From: Bathynomus jamesi
Lineage: Eukaryota; Arthropoda; Malacostraca; Isopoda; Cirolanidae
Assembly: GCA_023014485.1 (NCBI GenBank)
Contig: JAJOZX010000995.1
Span: forward strand, 839,001 to 903,000
DNA length: 64,000 nucleotides
Reading direction: 5' to 3'
The first letter of the stretch is position 1. Each line of letters begins with the position of its first letter. Below, piece by piece: positions 34,786-44,301 of this stretch. The notes beneath the pieces were generated by a model, which was not told the DNA's origin, made no database searches, and worked only from the letters and a program-made list of their open reading frames with translations. Position numbers and translations under genes: made by a program.

Positions 34786-35060
34786 CGGGAGCCAAAACCT
34801 CCGAATAGATGTCAATTTTAGGGACCGTACTTGGGTTTACAGTGTAGGAATATCAGTACTTTTTAAGTAAATCGCGGAGTATCTAACTTAGCTAGCTAGA
34901 GAAAGTTTTATAATTTTATATAGAAGTATTGACGTTCCCTTTTGCAATGAATGTAGTAGAAGGCGCTGACCGGGTCTGATTTCAGAGCACTAGGAGTTCT
35001 CAGATGATGGGAAGCTTGATGAGCTCTCTTGGGAGTCAAAACCTCGAAATAGTCATACTC
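34786..35060. repeat. dispersed repeat units, part 2
   Basis: Starts with TCTCGGGAGCCAAAACCTCC, the missing end of the unit cut at 31965. Then a further unit lies at 34932-35050 (ATGAATGTAGTAGAAGGCGC, GGGAGTCAAAACCTC). This supports one array split by a 2.8-kb composite insertion. Confidence 0.5.
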
Positions 35061-35144
35061 ATCTCTGGGGAAGCTACTTAGTTAGAGTGGAACTTTAGTT
35101 TTAAATATTATACGTCAAAATTTCGCAAGAAAAAATATTATGCA

Positions 35145-35182
<38 letters not shown>

Positions 35183-35639
35183 CTCATTATCCATGGGGAA
35201 TTCTTAAATCGTATGTCTGGCCAGCTGGAGGTGGTTTCTGGACCAGTGATCCTTTATATAGATAATTCCTATGCGAAGGACGCAGTATAAATTACTATAT
35301 GATAAGTCTTCGGTACGGTGGCTTTGGCAGGTTAGGAGAAGTGATGCAACGACGAAATAATTATTTTTTTTACATAATAAATAAATACAAAATTCCTTTG
35401 AAAAAATTGCATGTTGTAGATAAGATTAAGCAGTTTAGTATTCACGCTATCCTTTATTTTCCGCTGGCTTCTAATGCGTAACTGAGTACACGAGATAAAT
35501 GTACGCGTGGTGTGAATGAACTCTGAAGCTATTCCTATAAATCTTCTTTCACCACTATTTTCTGTCAGTAGTGGCTGGCGGAGGAGGGAGAGAGCTTTGT
35601 CTCTTCTACACTTCACTATTACCACCGTTCCTGCGTGAA
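35061..35639. other. spacer with (ATT)n at 35147-35180
   Basis: No coding sequence that I can assign. The 60-residue frame at 35299-35481 has no recognisable motif. Confidence 0.3.
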
Positions 35640-35775
35640 AGTTTTACGCGTCTATAAGTATAAGCATGGTATAAGTTTTCAGTATTCTCTCTTTTATTGC
35701 TATTTTTAACTTTTCTGCTTCTTTCTTCGGCTAGCCTAGAGTGGACCTTAGGGTGTTTGTTAGCCTGTAATTCTG
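35640..35775 (+). repeat. type B LINE 3' UTR fragment
   Basis: CTAGAGTGGACCTTAGGGTG and TTTGTTAGCCTGTAATTCTG match the 3' end of the type B LINE (complement of 15680-15720) and run directly into (TA)n at 35775-35844. Confidence 0.55.
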
Positions 35776-35789
35776 TATATATATATATA

Positions 35790-35846
<57 letters not shown>

Positions 35847-36081
35847 TAAATACAGCATATATGACGTTTTCTTTGAAAAATTCTTTTTTCCCTTCATTTT
35901 CCCCTATTTTTTCCGTTTTCACGATCTTACTTTACGATACTCACGCCTTTTTCACATTTATTTGCGATACTCAGATTCGCGATATTGAGTGTGTGTGTGT
36001 GTGTGTGTAGCTAGTTAGTTAGGCCGGGTCGATGAAGATTATATTACTTTTATTAATATCTAGGAATGCAACGAGATATTA

Positions 36082-36169
<88 letters not shown>

Positions 36170-36437
36170 TCAATAAGAAAAATAGACTGGCAGTTTTATT
36201 TACTCAAATGAAACTATTGGAATCTGCATTTCCCTTTCCTATTTTTTGAACCCCATTCGTTGCACACGGTTTTCTCGTGTTGTTTAGTGAATGAAAAGAT
36301 GGTTTAGGAATTTATAACATTGACGAAATTGTGTGTGTCAGAGAGAGAGAGGAATGTATTTGTATCTTATTTCGTATAATTAAAATCGATTTCAAATAGA
36401 CACTTCTGAGAGGTTTGAGGCTCAGTACGATAATACA

Positions 36438-36485
<48 letters not shown>
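35775..36485. repeat. microsatellite cluster: (TA)n, (GA)n, (TA)n
   Basis: (TA)n with one TGTG interruption at 35775-35844, (GT)n at 35990-36008, a long (GA)n at 36085-36166 and (TA)n at 36439-36485. No gene is seen in the intervening sequence. Confidence 0.9.
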
Positions 36486-36489
<4 letters not shown>

Positions 36490-36492
36490 TAC

Positions 36493-37280
36493 AGTCAGCG
36501 TGTAACCAGCCATTTTGCGTAATTGCTGAAACTTTTAGTCATTTCGCGAAATGGCTGTTTCACTTGGTCATTTCGCAAAATGACTAAAATCTTCAGCCAT
36601 TACGCGAAATGGCTGAAATTCCACCTTGGTCATTTTGTACAAGATCATTTGCCCGGTTAGGTCAACTGTATGCCCGGTTAGGTCAACTGCATGCCCTTGA
36701 CAAATGGTTAGGTTAAGTTGTGTTATTTTCTTTAGTTTTAACGAAAATAACACGACTTAACCTAACCAATTGTCAAAGGCATACAGTTGACCTAACCGGG
36801 CAAATGATCTTGTAAGTTGTGTTAATTTCGTTAGTTTTAACGAAAATAACACGACTTAACCTAACCAATTGTCAAGGGCATACAGATGACCTAACCGGGC
36901 CTTCAATGGCGGACATCGGAATAACATTGAAGGCCCGGTTAGTATTTCAAAACCTCTATATTGAAAATTCAAATTCAAATGTGTTCAAATGTGTATTTGA
37001 AGAGTGTTTCTCACTTATTTGAACAGACCTGTGGATGTATGTATGTTTTAGCAGATTTAGTTAGTTAAATAAAGGTTTACAATTTTATTGTGATGTTTGT
37101 TATTTCTATGAATTCATGACAAAAGTCATTTTAGCCATTTCACGAAATGACCAATTTCAGCCATTTCGCGTAATGGCTGAAGATTTTAGTCATTTCGCGA
37201 AATGACCAAGTGAAACAGCCATTTCGGGAAATGACTAAAAGTTTCAGCCATTACGCGAAATGGCTGGTTACACACTTTGA
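36493..37280. mobile_element. foldback element C (shared core)
   Basis: Inverted arms of about 130 bp, with ends GTGTAACCAGCCATTT and AAATGGCTGGTTACAC, built of alternating units CATTTCGCGAAATGGCTG and CATTTCGCGAAATGACTA. The centre has inverted and repeated core segments AAAATAACACGACTTAACC and TGCCCGGTTAGGTCAACTG (36650-36900). No coding capacity. It shares its core, but not its ends, with the elements at 11796 and 21159. Confidence 0.82.
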
Positions 37281-37281
37281 C

Positions 37282-37323
<42 letters not shown>

Positions 37324-37339
37324 AGAAACGACGTAGTTA

Positions 37340-37415
<76 letters not shown>

Positions 37416-37419
<4 letters not shown>

Positions 37420-37545
37420 AATAAAACCACGAAGGAAAGGAAACACAAAATGGTGCTCAAGCGCTTTCGTCTAATGACATCCTCAGGAACACTGAAGTAC
37501 ATAAAGGGGTTACAGCCTATATATAGGTTACAGAAAGAAAAAAAA
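37416..37545 (-). repeat. PLE terminal-repeat fragment (family A)
   Basis: AATAAAACCACGAAGGAAAG, the hammerhead block and GAAGTACATAAAGGGGTTAC, as at 41430-41600, preceded by (TA)n at 37342-37415. Confidence 0.75.
37453..37492 (-). ncRNA. hammerhead ribozyme motif, family A
   Basis: Minus strand identical in core to 13823-13862: CTGAGGA, TGTC-ATTA-GACG, GAAA, GCGC, UU, with stem I GTGTTC/GAGCAC. Confidence 0.75.
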
Positions 37546-37565
37546 AATAAATAAATAAATAATAT

Positions 37566-38929
37566 ACAGGGTGGGGCACGGGAATCAAGTGTTTTTTGAA
37601 TAGCTAGTAATCGGCCATTAGGAATGGGAGGGGCGTGCGGTAGGTAGCATTCCATTCCTGGGTTCATAGCATTTAACTTTAACTAACACTCACCTTTATC
37701 TTTCATGTGCCATCATGGAGCAGTGGACGTTAGAACACCGCATGTTCGCGTATGATCATTTTGTTAGGAGTGGCGAGTCAGTGACAGCAGTTCAGCGTGC
37801 GTTTCGCCGCAGATTCAACATTCATCGAAATGACTCTGTTCCCGCTCGTGACACAATCTTACGTTGGGTTAACAATCTTCGAACAGGAGGCTCAATAATG
37901 AAAAAAAACCGAAGGGGCCGCAACGCACTGTGCGTACTCCAGAGAACGTTGAAAGGGTCAGACAAGCGATGTTGCAAAGCCCAGGCCGCTCTGCTCGGAG
38001 ACATTCAGCTGCACTCGGAATCAGCAATCGTACTGTTAGACGGATTTTGCATGAAGAATTACATTTTCACCCATACAAGTTAGCGATGGTGCAGGAATTG
38101 AATGTAAACGATTGCCCCCAACGACTGAATTTTGCACAGGAAATGCTTGCACTTTATGAGCAGAATGAAAACATGATGGTGGTAATGAGTGATGAAGCCC
38201 ATTTCCACCTTAATGGGGCCGTCAACAATCAAAACTGTCGGTATTGGGCTGCTGAAAATCCGCGACAACTCCATGAAAAACCGCTGCATAGCCCTAAGGT
38301 TACAGTTTGGTGCGCGGTGGGAAAGTTTGGCGTCATCGGTCCCTATTTCTTCGAACAAAATGGGGTTACCGTTACCATAACATCTGGGCGTTACATTGAG
38401 ATGGTGAACACCTTTTTCATCCCTGAGTTACGAAGAAGGCGTATTGCTCGTCGACATTTGTGGTTTCAGCAAGATGGGGCCACGCCACACACCGCCAGAG
38501 CGTCAATGGCTGTTCTTCGCCCCCTGTTTCCCAACCATCTCATTTCGAGATTTGGTGACATTGCATGGCCCCCTCGGTCCCCTGACTTGTCCACATGTGA
38601 CTTCTTTCTATGGGGGTACCTCAAGTCACGTGTCTACGAGGACAAGCCCCGTACATTAGATGCATTGAAGGAAGCGATCCGTCAACAAATCATCCAAATC
38701 AACAGAGACCTGCTGGGAAGAGTGGAGGCCAATTTTCGTAAACGCCTTCAACAATGCGTCGACGGCCAAGGACATCATATGCCAGATATAATTTTCGGTA
38801 CATGATTATTATGACATGAAATGCTATGTTCTTACGAATGTTGTTCTACCAATATATTTTCTTTACAAAAATAAATATCATTTTCCTGATTATTCCAAAA
38901 ACACTTGGTTCCCGTGCCCCACCCTTTAC
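37566..38929 (+). mobile_element. mariner-like (DUF4817-type) element, near intact
   Basis: Inverted ends CAGGGTGGGGCACGGGAATC (left) and, mirrored, GGTTCCCGTGCCCCACCC (right), about 30 bp. It encodes one transposase spanning 37715-38805 with a single frameshift. Length 1,364 bp is close to the usual size for the group. Confidence 0.9.
37715..38805 (+). pseudogene. mariner-like transposase, one 1-nt frameshift in A8
   Basis: N-terminal part MEQWTLEHRMFAYDHFVRSG with helix-turn-helix VTAVQRAFRRRFNIH and DTILRWVNNLRTGGS. The frame slips in a run of eight A (37899-37906), after which RTVRTPENVERVRQAMLQSP continues. Catalytic blocks are VMSDEAHFHLNG, WFQQDGATPHTARA and PPRSPDLSTCDFFLWGYLKS; 41 residues separate the second Asp from the Asp of STCDFF, as in DD41D-type mariners. 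The C-terminus ends MPDIIFGT. No other lesion was seen, so an assembly error or a very recent mutation could explain the break. Confidence 0.85.
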
Positions 38930-38970
38930 ATACACACACATATATATCTATATATATAGGCCCCTACATA

Positions 38971-39000
<30 letters not shown>

Positions 39001-39007
<7 letters not shown>

Positions 39008-39700
39008 GCAATAAACGGAGCAGTAAAAATAAAAATTAAAAATTAAAGGATTATCAGAGAGGCATACAGATTTGTAAGGAAAAAATATCGATTTTTAGCA
39101 CAAGATCAAATGAATTATAAAAATACAAATTTATACTGGAAATCTGCCCGGGTTTTAACACTCTGCCTTTTTTGGTTAAGTTTCGATGTATATAAAAATA
39201 AAATGAAAATTAAAAGTTAATAAAGTAGCATACAAGTTTACCAAAGATTTAGCGTTCTACCCCTTCTTATCTAAATCTGTTTTGAAGGAATTCAAAACAA
39301 CAGGATCGAGTTGAAAAAGACCTTTGCTTATGTTGAAGTTATTTGAAAGTTGGATAATGGCAGACTCAAGAATATTTCTATTAACAATGTTGCTAGAGTG
39401 GAATAAAACTGAAGCATTATTCCAATCAATACAGTGGGATAACTCTGACAAATGGACAAAAAGGGCACTGGACAACTGTCCTGTTCTAACGGAATATTGA
39501 TGCTGTTTTATACGTGTGTGCAAATCCTTTCCCGTCTGACCTATGTAAAAGGAATCACATTGTTTACAACCAATTTTATAGATAATGCCTGAATTATTGG
39601 TAGGGCTATTTTTTACTATGATATTTTTCACAATATTGTTATATGAAAATACTACATTAATATCCAAAAGTTTAAGTACATTAGCAATGCCTAAAAAGCC
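39001..39700 (-). repeat. PLE inverted arm (GIY-YIG plus 3' UTR)
   Basis: An inverted copy of the 3' part of the PLE, placed head-to-head with the reverse transcriptase that follows. It matches 40937-41450 almost base for base. The outer part (39001-39240) has the AATAAACGGAG and AGCACAAGATCAAAT blocks of the terminal repeat. The minus-strand frame 39257-39703 encodes the endonuclease domain: YKIGCKQCDSFYIGQTGKDL. Confidence 0.85.
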
Positions 39701-41407
39701 CAAAAATAGTAATTACGAAGATAACTTTCCTAAACGTTTTCGCAATAGCCTCTCACAATTAAAAAAAGATGGGGAGCTCCATATTACTAAAGCAGACAAG
39801 GCTAACACCATAGTTATTATGGACAAAGTGGACTACATCGGAAAGAACGAGCTTCTCCAGGACCCCGCCACATACAGCAAACTTAGGAAGAACCCGCAGG
39901 ATGACGTTATCAAATCATTTAATAGTGGCTTGAAACGCATTCTCAAAGATCATAAGGACTTAATTCCGCTTTTCATGTCCACTTCACCTTCTCTGCCCTA
40001 CCTTTACGGTCTTATTAAAACCCACAAACCTGGCAACCCTATGCGCCCTATTATTAGCTCGGTGGGTTCTATTACTTATAAACTCTCCAAATGGCTTGTC
40101 AAAGTCTTGTCCCCCATTCTCGGAACTATCTCTGATTCACATGTAAAAAATTCCATGGATCTTACTGAAAAATTGAATAATGCACGTACTGAAACTAACA
40201 ATAGATTGATCAGTTTTGACGTTTGTTCATTGGTTACAAAAGTGCCGATTGACGATATGCTTGACTTTCTCTCCCAAGAATTACATAAATATGACCTGCC
40301 ACTACCTTCACACATTGTTTTGGAACTTATTAAGCTTTACATCAAAGATTGTAAATTCACTTTCAATAACGAGTATTATCAACAAGTTTTTGGGATGGCC
40401 ATGGGCAACCCCTTATCTCCCCTCCTCTCCAATATTTATATGGATTTTTTCGAAATTACTTACATTCCGAGAATCCTGGGGGTTGGCATCCCTTGGTTGC
40501 GGTACGTCGACGATATTTTGTGTATCTGGCCCATGAATCGTGACCTGGATAACTTCCTCCTTCAGTTAAATGATCAAGTCCCCTCCATTAAGTTTACTTT
40601 AGAAGTGGAACAAGACAATTCAATCCCATTTTTGGATGTGCGTGTACATAGGGAAAGCCCAGGTTTTAAGTTTAGTATCTATCGGAAAACAACAAACAAT
40701 TTGTCCTACGTACACTTTTACTCGGGACATGACACCCCCACTAAGAAGGCTATTTTTTCTTCAATGTTTCTCCGCGCCCTTAGGATCGCCAGTCCGGAAT
40801 ACATCGATGCCGAATTGGAAGTGATCTGTGTTATCCATCTGCGTTTATGGAATCTTGTCTCAACAAGGCAAAACAAACTTTCTATCGTGTCAATAATAAC
40901 ACTCGTACTTTGTCAAAAAATATTTTAGTACTTCCATTTTTCCCGGGCTTTTTAGGCATTGCTAATGTACTTAAACTTTTGGATATTAATGTAGTATTTT
41001 CATATAACAATATTGTGAAAAATATCATAGTAAAAAATAGCCCTACCAATAATTCAGGCATTATCTATAAAATTGGTTGTAAACAATGTGATTCCTTTTA
41101 CATAGGTCAGACGGGAAAGGATTTGCACACACGTATAAAACAGCATCAATATTCCGTTAGAACAGGACAGTTGTCCAGTGCCCTTTTTGTCCATTTGTCA
41201 GAGTTATCCCACTGTATTGATTGGAATAATGCTTCAGTTTTATTCCACTCTAGCAACATTGTTAATAGAAATATTCTTGAGTCTGCCATTATCCAACTTT
41301 CAAATAACTTCAACATAAGCAAAGGTCTTTTTCAACTCGATCCTGTTGTTTTGAATTCCTTCAAAACAGATTTAGATAAGAAGGGTAGAACGCTAAATCT
41401 TTGGTAA
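39698..41407 (+). pseudogene. Penelope-like element RT plus GIY-YIG endonuclease
   Basis: 5'-truncated. RT domain 39698-40815: ITKADKANTIVIMDKVDYIG, YGLIKTHKPGNPMRPIISSV, GMAMGNPLSPLLSNIYMDFF and the catalytic RYVDDILCIW. A 19-bp deletion near 40818 shifts the frame. The GIY-YIG domain resumes in another frame (40847-41407): CCHC-like IGCKQCDSFYIGQTGKDLHT, with HLSELSHCIDW and ILESAIIQLSNNF, ending RTLNLW. PLEs copy RNA into DNA and their endonuclease nicks the target, with a preference in some groups for microsatellite-like DNA. The flanking (AT)n fits, but does not prove, that preference. Confidence 0.88.
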
Positions 41408-41612
41408 ACTTGTATGCTACTTTATTAACTTTTAATTTTCATTTTATTTTTTATATACATATATACTTTTTACCATATATATACCTTTTATGTACTTCAG
41501 TGTTCCTGAGGATGTCATTAGACGAAAGCGCTTGAGCACCTTTTTGTGTTTCCTTTCCTTCGTGGTTTTATTCATCATAAATATTTTTCACGTGATACTT
41601 TCGTGAAATAAT

Positions 41613-41620
<8 letters not shown>
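41408..41620 (+). repeat. PLE 3' terminal repeat (family A)
   Basis: Follows the coding region directly: ACTTGTATGCTACTTTATTA, then TGTACTTCAG, the hammerhead block, CCTTTCCTTCGTGGTTTTAT and the end CACGTGATACTTTCGTGAAA, then (AT)n (41617-41672). Confidence 0.8.
41500..41539 (+). ncRNA. hammerhead ribozyme motif, family A (in its parent PLE)
   Basis: Plus strand: GTGTTC, CTGAGGA, TGTC-ATTA-GACG, GAAA, GCGC, UU, GAGCAC. This copy lies 3' of a PLE coding region on the same strand, linking the motif to that element. Confidence 0.78.
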
Positions 41621-41671
<51 letters not shown>

Positions 41672-41676
<5 letters not shown>

Positions 41677-41840
41677 ATTATTTCACGAAAGTAACACGTG
41701 AAAAATATTTGATGAATAAAACCACGAAGGAAAGGAAACACAGAATGGTGCTCAAGCGCTTTCGTCTAATGACATCCTGAGGAACACTGAAGTACGGTAC
41801 ATAAAGGGTTACAGCCTATATTTAGGTTACAGAAAAAAAA
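41672..41840 (-). repeat. inverted PLE terminal repeat
   Basis: Mirror image of 41430-41620 across the (AT)n tract, starting AAAATTATTTCACGAAAGTA. Confidence 0.75.
41748..41787 (-). ncRNA. hammerhead motif with mutated core
   Basis: Same as the other family A motifs, but the core box reads CTCAGGA on the minus strand instead of CTGAGGA. A core G is lost, so cleavage is expected to fail. Confidence 0.65.
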
Positions 41841-41860
41841 ACAACTATATATATATATAT

Positions 41861-42258
41861 ATATGTTAAACACAGACCGTGCATGGAACAAGGAACTCTT
41901 CTGGGAAAATTAAATCCACTATAGTCCGAATAAGTAATGGTAAATGACAAATACCATAGTTTTTCTTTTTCATGATGTTAGCCCGACGTGGGCAACGGGT
42001 CTCTCGCAAAGAGATCCCATAAATATAGCTTCCCTCACCAGCAAAGCTGGTGAGGGAAGCTATATTTATGGGATCTCTTTGCGAGAGACCCGTTGCCCAC
42101 GTCGGGTTAAAATCATGAAAAAGAAAAAACTATGGTATTTGTCATTTACCATTACTTATTCGGACTATAGTGGATTTAATTTTCCCAGAAGAGTTCCTTG
42201 TTCCATGCACGGTCTGTGTTTAACATATAATGTTCTCAGGGAACCATTCTGAGTTTGT
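41861..42258. mobile_element. palindromic MITE (copy 2)
   Basis: Arms of about 180 bp centred at 42044 (CCAGC-AAA-GCTGG). The arms are almost identical to those of 61805-62094 but with an extra inner segment (GAGATCCCATAAATATAGCT). The outer right end GGAACCATTCTGAGTTTGTG recurs near 61783 and 21487. Confidence 0.82.
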
Positions 42259-42267
42259 GTATATATA

Positions 42268-43207
42268 TATATACAATAAACGGAGAGCTAAAAAAAAAAT
42301 TTAAAAAATTATTAAACATTAAAGGATTGTGGGAGGAGCATACAAATTTGTAAGGAAAAACTACCGATTTTTAGCACAAGATTAGCACAAGATCAAATTA
42401 ATTGTTTCCAACCAATGTTATAGAAAAAACAAAATAATAAAAAAATAAAAAATACAAATTTATATTGGAAATCTGCCCGGGTTTTAGCACTTTGCCCTTC
42501 TTGTTTAGGTTCGATGTATATAAAAATAAATTAAAAAAAAAAAATACAAGTTATTTGAGTAGCATACAAGTTTACCAAAGATTTAGCGTTCTACCCTTCT
42601 TATCTAAATCTGTTCTGAAGGAATTCAAAACAACAGGATCGAGTTGAAAAAGACCTTTGCTTATTTTGAAGTTATTTGTGAGTTGGATAATGGCAGACTC
42701 AAGAATATTTCTATTAACAATGTTGCTAGAGTGAAATAAAACTGAAACATTATTCCAATCAATACAGTGGGATAACTCTGACAAATGGATAAAAAGGGCA
42801 CTGGACGACTGTCCTGTTCTAACGGAATATTGATGCTGTTTTATACGTGTGTGCAAATCTTTTCCCGTCTGACCTATGTAAAAGGAATCACATTGTTTAC
42901 AACCAATTTTATAGATAATGCCTGAATTATTGGTAGGGCTATTTTTTACTATGATATTTTTCACAATATTGTTATATGAAAATACTACATTAATATCCAA
43001 AAGTTTAAGTACATTAGCAATGCCTAAAAAGCCCGGGAAAAATGGAAGTACTAAAATATTTTTTGACGAAGTAGGAGTGTTATTATTGACACGATAGAAA
43101 GTTCGTTTTGCCTTGTTGAGACAAGATTCCATAAACGCAGATGGATAACACAGATCACTTCCAATACCGTTGATTTTTTCCAATTCGGCATCAATGTATT
43201 CCGGACT
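42268..43207 (-). pseudogene. PLE inverted dimer, left arm (GIY-YIG, undeleted lineage)
   Basis: Minus strand open from 43207 (SPEYIDAELEKINGIGSDLC) through MESCLNKAKRTFYRVNNN, FYIGQTGKDLHTRIKQHQYS to RTLNLW at 42572, then the 3' UTR and terminal repeat to 42268. It retains the 19 bp (containing AATCAACGGTATTGG) lost in the other two copies. Confidence 0.85.
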
Positions 43208-44298
43208 CAATCCCATTTTTGGATGTGCGTGTACACAGGGAAAGCCCAGGTTTTAAGTTTAGTATCTATCGGAAAAAAAAAAACAATTTGTCCTACGTAC
43301 ATTTTTACTCGGGACATGACACCCCCACTAAGAAGGCTATTTTTTCTTCAATGTTTCTCCGCGCCCTTAGGATCGCCAGTCCGGAATACATCGATGCCGA
43401 ATTGGAAGTGATCTGTGTTATCCATCTGCGTTTATGGAATCTTGTCTCAACAAGGCAAAACAAACTTTCTATCGTGTCAATAATAACACTCGTACTTTGT
43501 CAAAAAATATTTAGTACTTCCATTTTTCCCGGCTTTTTAGGCATTGCTAATGTACTTAAACTTTTGGATATTAATGTAGTATTTTCATATAACAATATTG
43601 TGAAAAATATCATAGTAAAAAATAGCCCTACCAATAATTCAGGCATTATCTATAAAATTGGTTGTAAACAATGTGATTCCTTTTACATAGGTCAGACGGG
43701 AAAGGATTTGCACACACGTATAAAACAGCATCAATATTCCGTTAGAACAGGACAGTCGTCCAGTGCCCTTTTTATCCATTTGTCAGAGTTATCCCACTGT
43801 ATTGATTGGAATAATGTTTCAGTTTTGTTTCACTCTAGCAACATTGTTAATAGAAATATTCTTGAGTCTGCCATTATCCAACTCACAAATAACTTCAACA
43901 TAAGCAAAGGTCTTTTTCAACTCGATCCTGTTGTTTTGAATTCCTTCAGAACAGATTTAGATAAGAAGGGTAGAACGCTAAATCTTTGGTAAACTTGTAT
44001 GCTACTCAAATAACTTGTATTTTTTTTTATATATACACATCGAACCTAAACAAGAAGGGGAAAGTGCTAAAACCAGGGCAGATTTCCAGTATAAATTTGT
44101 ATTTTTTTATTTTTTTTTATTTTATTATTTTGTTTTTTCTATAACATTGGTTGGAAACAATTAATTTGATCTTGTGCTAATCTTGTGCTAAAAATCGGTA
44201 GTTTTTACTTACAAATTTGTATGCTCCTCCCACAATCCTTTAATGTTTAATAATTTTTTAATTTTTTTTTATCTCTCCGTTTATTGTATATATATATA
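43208..44298 (+). pseudogene. PLE inverted dimer, right arm (RT end plus GIY-YIG)
   Basis: Starts in the RT thumb (FLDVRVHRESPGF-like). The 257-residue frame 43219-43992 runs through to RTLNLW. It carries the same 19-bp deletion as 40818 plus two 1-nt losses (a T at about 43510 and a G at about 43530). These total 21 nt, so the frame reopens after a roughly 36-residue out-of-frame segment. The 3' UTR and terminal repeat mirror the left arm to 44298. Confidence 0.82.
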
Positions 44299-44301
44299 TA
44301 T

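Noticed and set aside
37210..37554. Long frames of alternating Tyr-Ile
   Set aside because: Pure translation of (TA)n; the same artefact explains frames at 24316, 35731, 53405 and 56507.
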